Assembly (NCBI GenBank): GCA_028819955.1
Contig: JAPPKP010000105.1
Coordinates: 1-8,310 of the forward strand
Direction of reading: 5' to 3'
Origin: Rhodospirillaceae bacterium
GTDB lineage: Bacteria > Pseudomonadota > Alphaproteobacteria > UBA828
Length of the DNA stretch: 8,310 nucleotides
The notes beneath the pieces were generated by a model. That model was not told the origin of the DNA. It ran no database searches and saw only the letters and a list, made by a program, of their open reading frames with translations. The translations under genes and the position numbers were made by a program. This document shows positions 7,464-8,310 of the stretch, piece by piece. Position 1 is the first letter of the stretch; each line of letters opens with the position of its first letter.

Positions 7464-7757
7464 TCAATCGACGCCCTCGACCACCCGGAAGTCGCGCTCC
7501 ACCGCGCCTTCGAGCTTCGCGGCGGCGGCCTGGTAGGCGGCACCGTCGTGGGTGGCGAGCGCCTGCTCGAAGCTCTCGAACTCGACGACGACCGTGCGCC
7601 CGGCAATGCCGGCGTCGAAGGCCTGGACCTTGCCGCCGCGTGCCAGGAACGTGCCGCCGCCGGCCACGATCGCAGGCCCTGCGAGCTTGGCGTATTCCGC
7701 CAGCGCGTCGGGATCCTTGATCTCCCTGTAACAGCTGACCCAGTAACCCTTCGCCAT
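7464..7757 (-). CDS. DUF1330 family protein
   Basis: This is a 97-residue protein beginning MAKGYWVSCYREIKDP, with AGPAIVAGGGTFLARGG (26-42) and the closing RDFRVVEGVD. It matches the small DUF1330 family, which has a dimeric ferredoxin-like fold and no settled function. An upstream extension to 7943 in the same frame is rejected: the ATG at 7755-7757 has a clear AGGGAGGA ribosome binding site just before it and matches the usual family N-terminus, while the extra residues look like translated intergenic DNA. It is divergent from the MoaD-like gene and leads towards the YdhR-like gene on the same strand. Because both small proteins share the same fold type, they may form a functional pair, but the sequence does not show this. 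Confidence 0.85.
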   Translation of the reverse strand: MAKGYWVSCYREIKDPDALAEYAKLAGPAIVAGGGTFLARGGKVQAFDAGIAGRTVVVEFESFEQALATHDGAAYQAAAAKLEGAVERDFRVVEGVD

Positions 7758-7901
7758 TCCGTCCTCCCTTCGATCATGCGTCCGACGCGGCCGTTGCGCG
7801 GCTGGACCGAACGAATACCATTGGCGGAGGTCGTACCACCGAACATTTGCACTTGTCATGTGACAGGCGGCGAGGCGAGGCGACTTGGGAGCCGGTGAGA
7901 C
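7758..7901. promoter_or_regulatory. Divergent intergenic region with a near-palindrome
   Basis: This 144-bp region lies between the divergent DUF1330 and MoaD-like starts, so promoters for both directions are expected here. It holds a short dyad, TGTCA (7854-7858) TG TGACA (7861-7865), with a further C-G pair at 7852/7867, giving a 16-bp element that looks like a regulator binding site, loosely in the style of GntR-family operators. TTGTCA (7853-7858) would be a good -35 box for the MoaD-like gene, but no convincing -10 follows at 16-18 bp. The ribosome binding site of the MoaD-like gene is probably GGTGAG (7894-7899). Confidence 0.35.
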
Positions 7902-8144
7902 ATGTGGGTCAAGGTTGAGCTTATCGCGATCGAGCTTCCCCAATTCGGCAGCGCGAAGAGCCGCAACCTCGACCTCGAGGCAGGCGCGAACGTCGCGGAT
8001 GCGCTCTCCGGGCTCGGCGTGGACGGCGACCCGGCGCTCCTCGCCATGGTGAACGGCGAGGCCGTGCCCCGCGATCAGTGGCCCGAGACGCTGCTCTCGG
8101 CCGACGACACCATCAGCCTGTTCCGGCCCTTCAAGGGGGGCTAA
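7902..8144 (+). CDS. MoaD/ThiS-family sulfur carrier protein
   Basis: This 80-residue ubiquitin-like protein begins MWVKVELIAIELPQFG and ends SLFRPFKGG. The C-terminal Gly-Gly is the site that is adenylated and converted to thiocarboxylate in MoaD and ThiS, to donate sulfur for the pterin dithiolene or for thiazole. A middle stretch LLAMVNGEAVPRDQW (46-60) fits the family beta-strand with the VNG turn. MoaD is preferred over ThiS because an AOR, which needs the pterin dithiolene, lies on the same strand nearby; no thiamine gene is seen. The partner MoaE is not in the window, so it may be an AOR-dedicated MoaD serving a shared synthase. The start is supported by GGTGAG upstream and by family length. 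Its TAA stop overlaps the stop of the convergent peroxiredoxin gene. Confidence 0.85.
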   Translation: MWVKVELIAIELPQFGSAKSRNLDLEAGANVADALSGLGVDGDPALLAMVNGEAVPRDQWPETLLSADDTISLFRPFKGG

Positions 8145-8310
8145 CTGGCGTCGGCATTCAGCGCCTGCACCGCCTCAAGCACCTTCTCGACGTGGCCGGC
8201 GACCTTTACCTTGCGCCAGACCTTGCTGACCGTGCCGTCGGCGCCGATGAGGAAGGTCGCGCGCTCGATGCCCATGTAGGTCTTGCCGTAGTTCTTCTTC
8301 TCGACCCAGA
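8141..8310 (-). CDS. bcp: Bcp/PrxQ-type thiol peroxidase, C-terminal part
   Basis: Reading the minus strand from 8308 gives 55 residues and a TAG stop: a segment starting WVEKKNYGKTYMGIERATFL, then IGADGTVSKVWRKVKVAGHV and an alanine-rich tail. This is the C-terminal third of the bacterioferritin-comigratory-protein (PrxQ) peroxiredoxins, which reduce hydrogen peroxide and organic hydroperoxides using thioredoxin. The YGK.YMGI.R.TFLI block and the WRKVKV.GHV block are characteristic of the family. The peroxidatic cysteine and the start lie beyond the right edge. The last four bases overlap the end of the MoaD-like gene, tail to tail. It is probably a housekeeping neighbour rather than part of the AOR system. 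Confidence 0.9.
   Translation of the reverse strand, partial: WVEKKNYGKTYMGIERATFLIGADGTVSKVWRKVKVAGHVEKVLEAVQALNADAS

Noticed and set aside
7758..7943. N-terminal extension of the DUF1330 protein
   Set aside because: The extension would overlap the MoaD-like gene head-on and does not resemble the family; the internal ATG at 7755-7757 has a good ribosome binding site.

Overview
The window is a GC-rich, tightly packed piece of a bacterial chromosome. Codon use and the Bcp, DUF1330 and GltB-like sequences suggest an alphaproteobacterium, perhaps of a Rhodospirillales-like lineage. That placement rests on family resemblance alone, because there is no rRNA or other phylogenetic marker. I see no mobile elements, tRNAs or CRISPR arrays.

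Left part (1-3778): a two-gene unit related to glutamate synthase. The first gene, cut by the left edge, is a stand-alone FMN/iron-sulfur synthase domain of the archaeal GltB/GlxD type with its motifs intact. Three bases later begins an 839-residue protein that joins an iron-sulfur/FAD/NAD(P)H oxidoreductase of the GltD/DPYD-N-terminal type to a second GltB/GlxD-like domain. That second domain has lost the FMN-barrel and cysteine motifs. No glutamine amidotransferase domain is visible, so glutamate synthesis is not proven.

Middle (3824-7049): a LarA-type nickel-pincer 2-hydroxyacid racemase with every active-site residue I can check, then a tungsten-type aldehyde:ferredoxin oxidoreductase (AOR) with complete cluster ligands. 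A 109-bp gap separates them and holds a 7-bp inverted repeat, a possible promoter and a strong ribosome binding site, so the AOR gene may have its own control.

Right part (7064-8310): two small minus-strand genes of the dimeric alpha/beta-barrel (ferredoxin-like) type, a YdhR-like monooxygenase and a DUF1330 protein. A strong nested hairpin lies between them. A divergent 144-bp intergenic region leads to a plus-strand MoaD/ThiS-type sulfur carrier ending in Gly-Gly, which probably serves pterin cofactor synthesis for the AOR. The C-terminal end of a Bcp/PrxQ peroxiredoxin enters from the right edge and overlaps the sulfur-carrier stop codon by four bases.

Working model (inference): AOR plus its MoaD form a tungstopterin oxidoreductase. 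The iron-sulfur/FAD/NAD(P)H protein could connect it, directly or through ferredoxin, to the pyridine nucleotide pool, and the LarA-like enzyme would interconvert a 2-hydroxyacid stereoisomer in the same pathway. The substrate cannot be read from the sequence.
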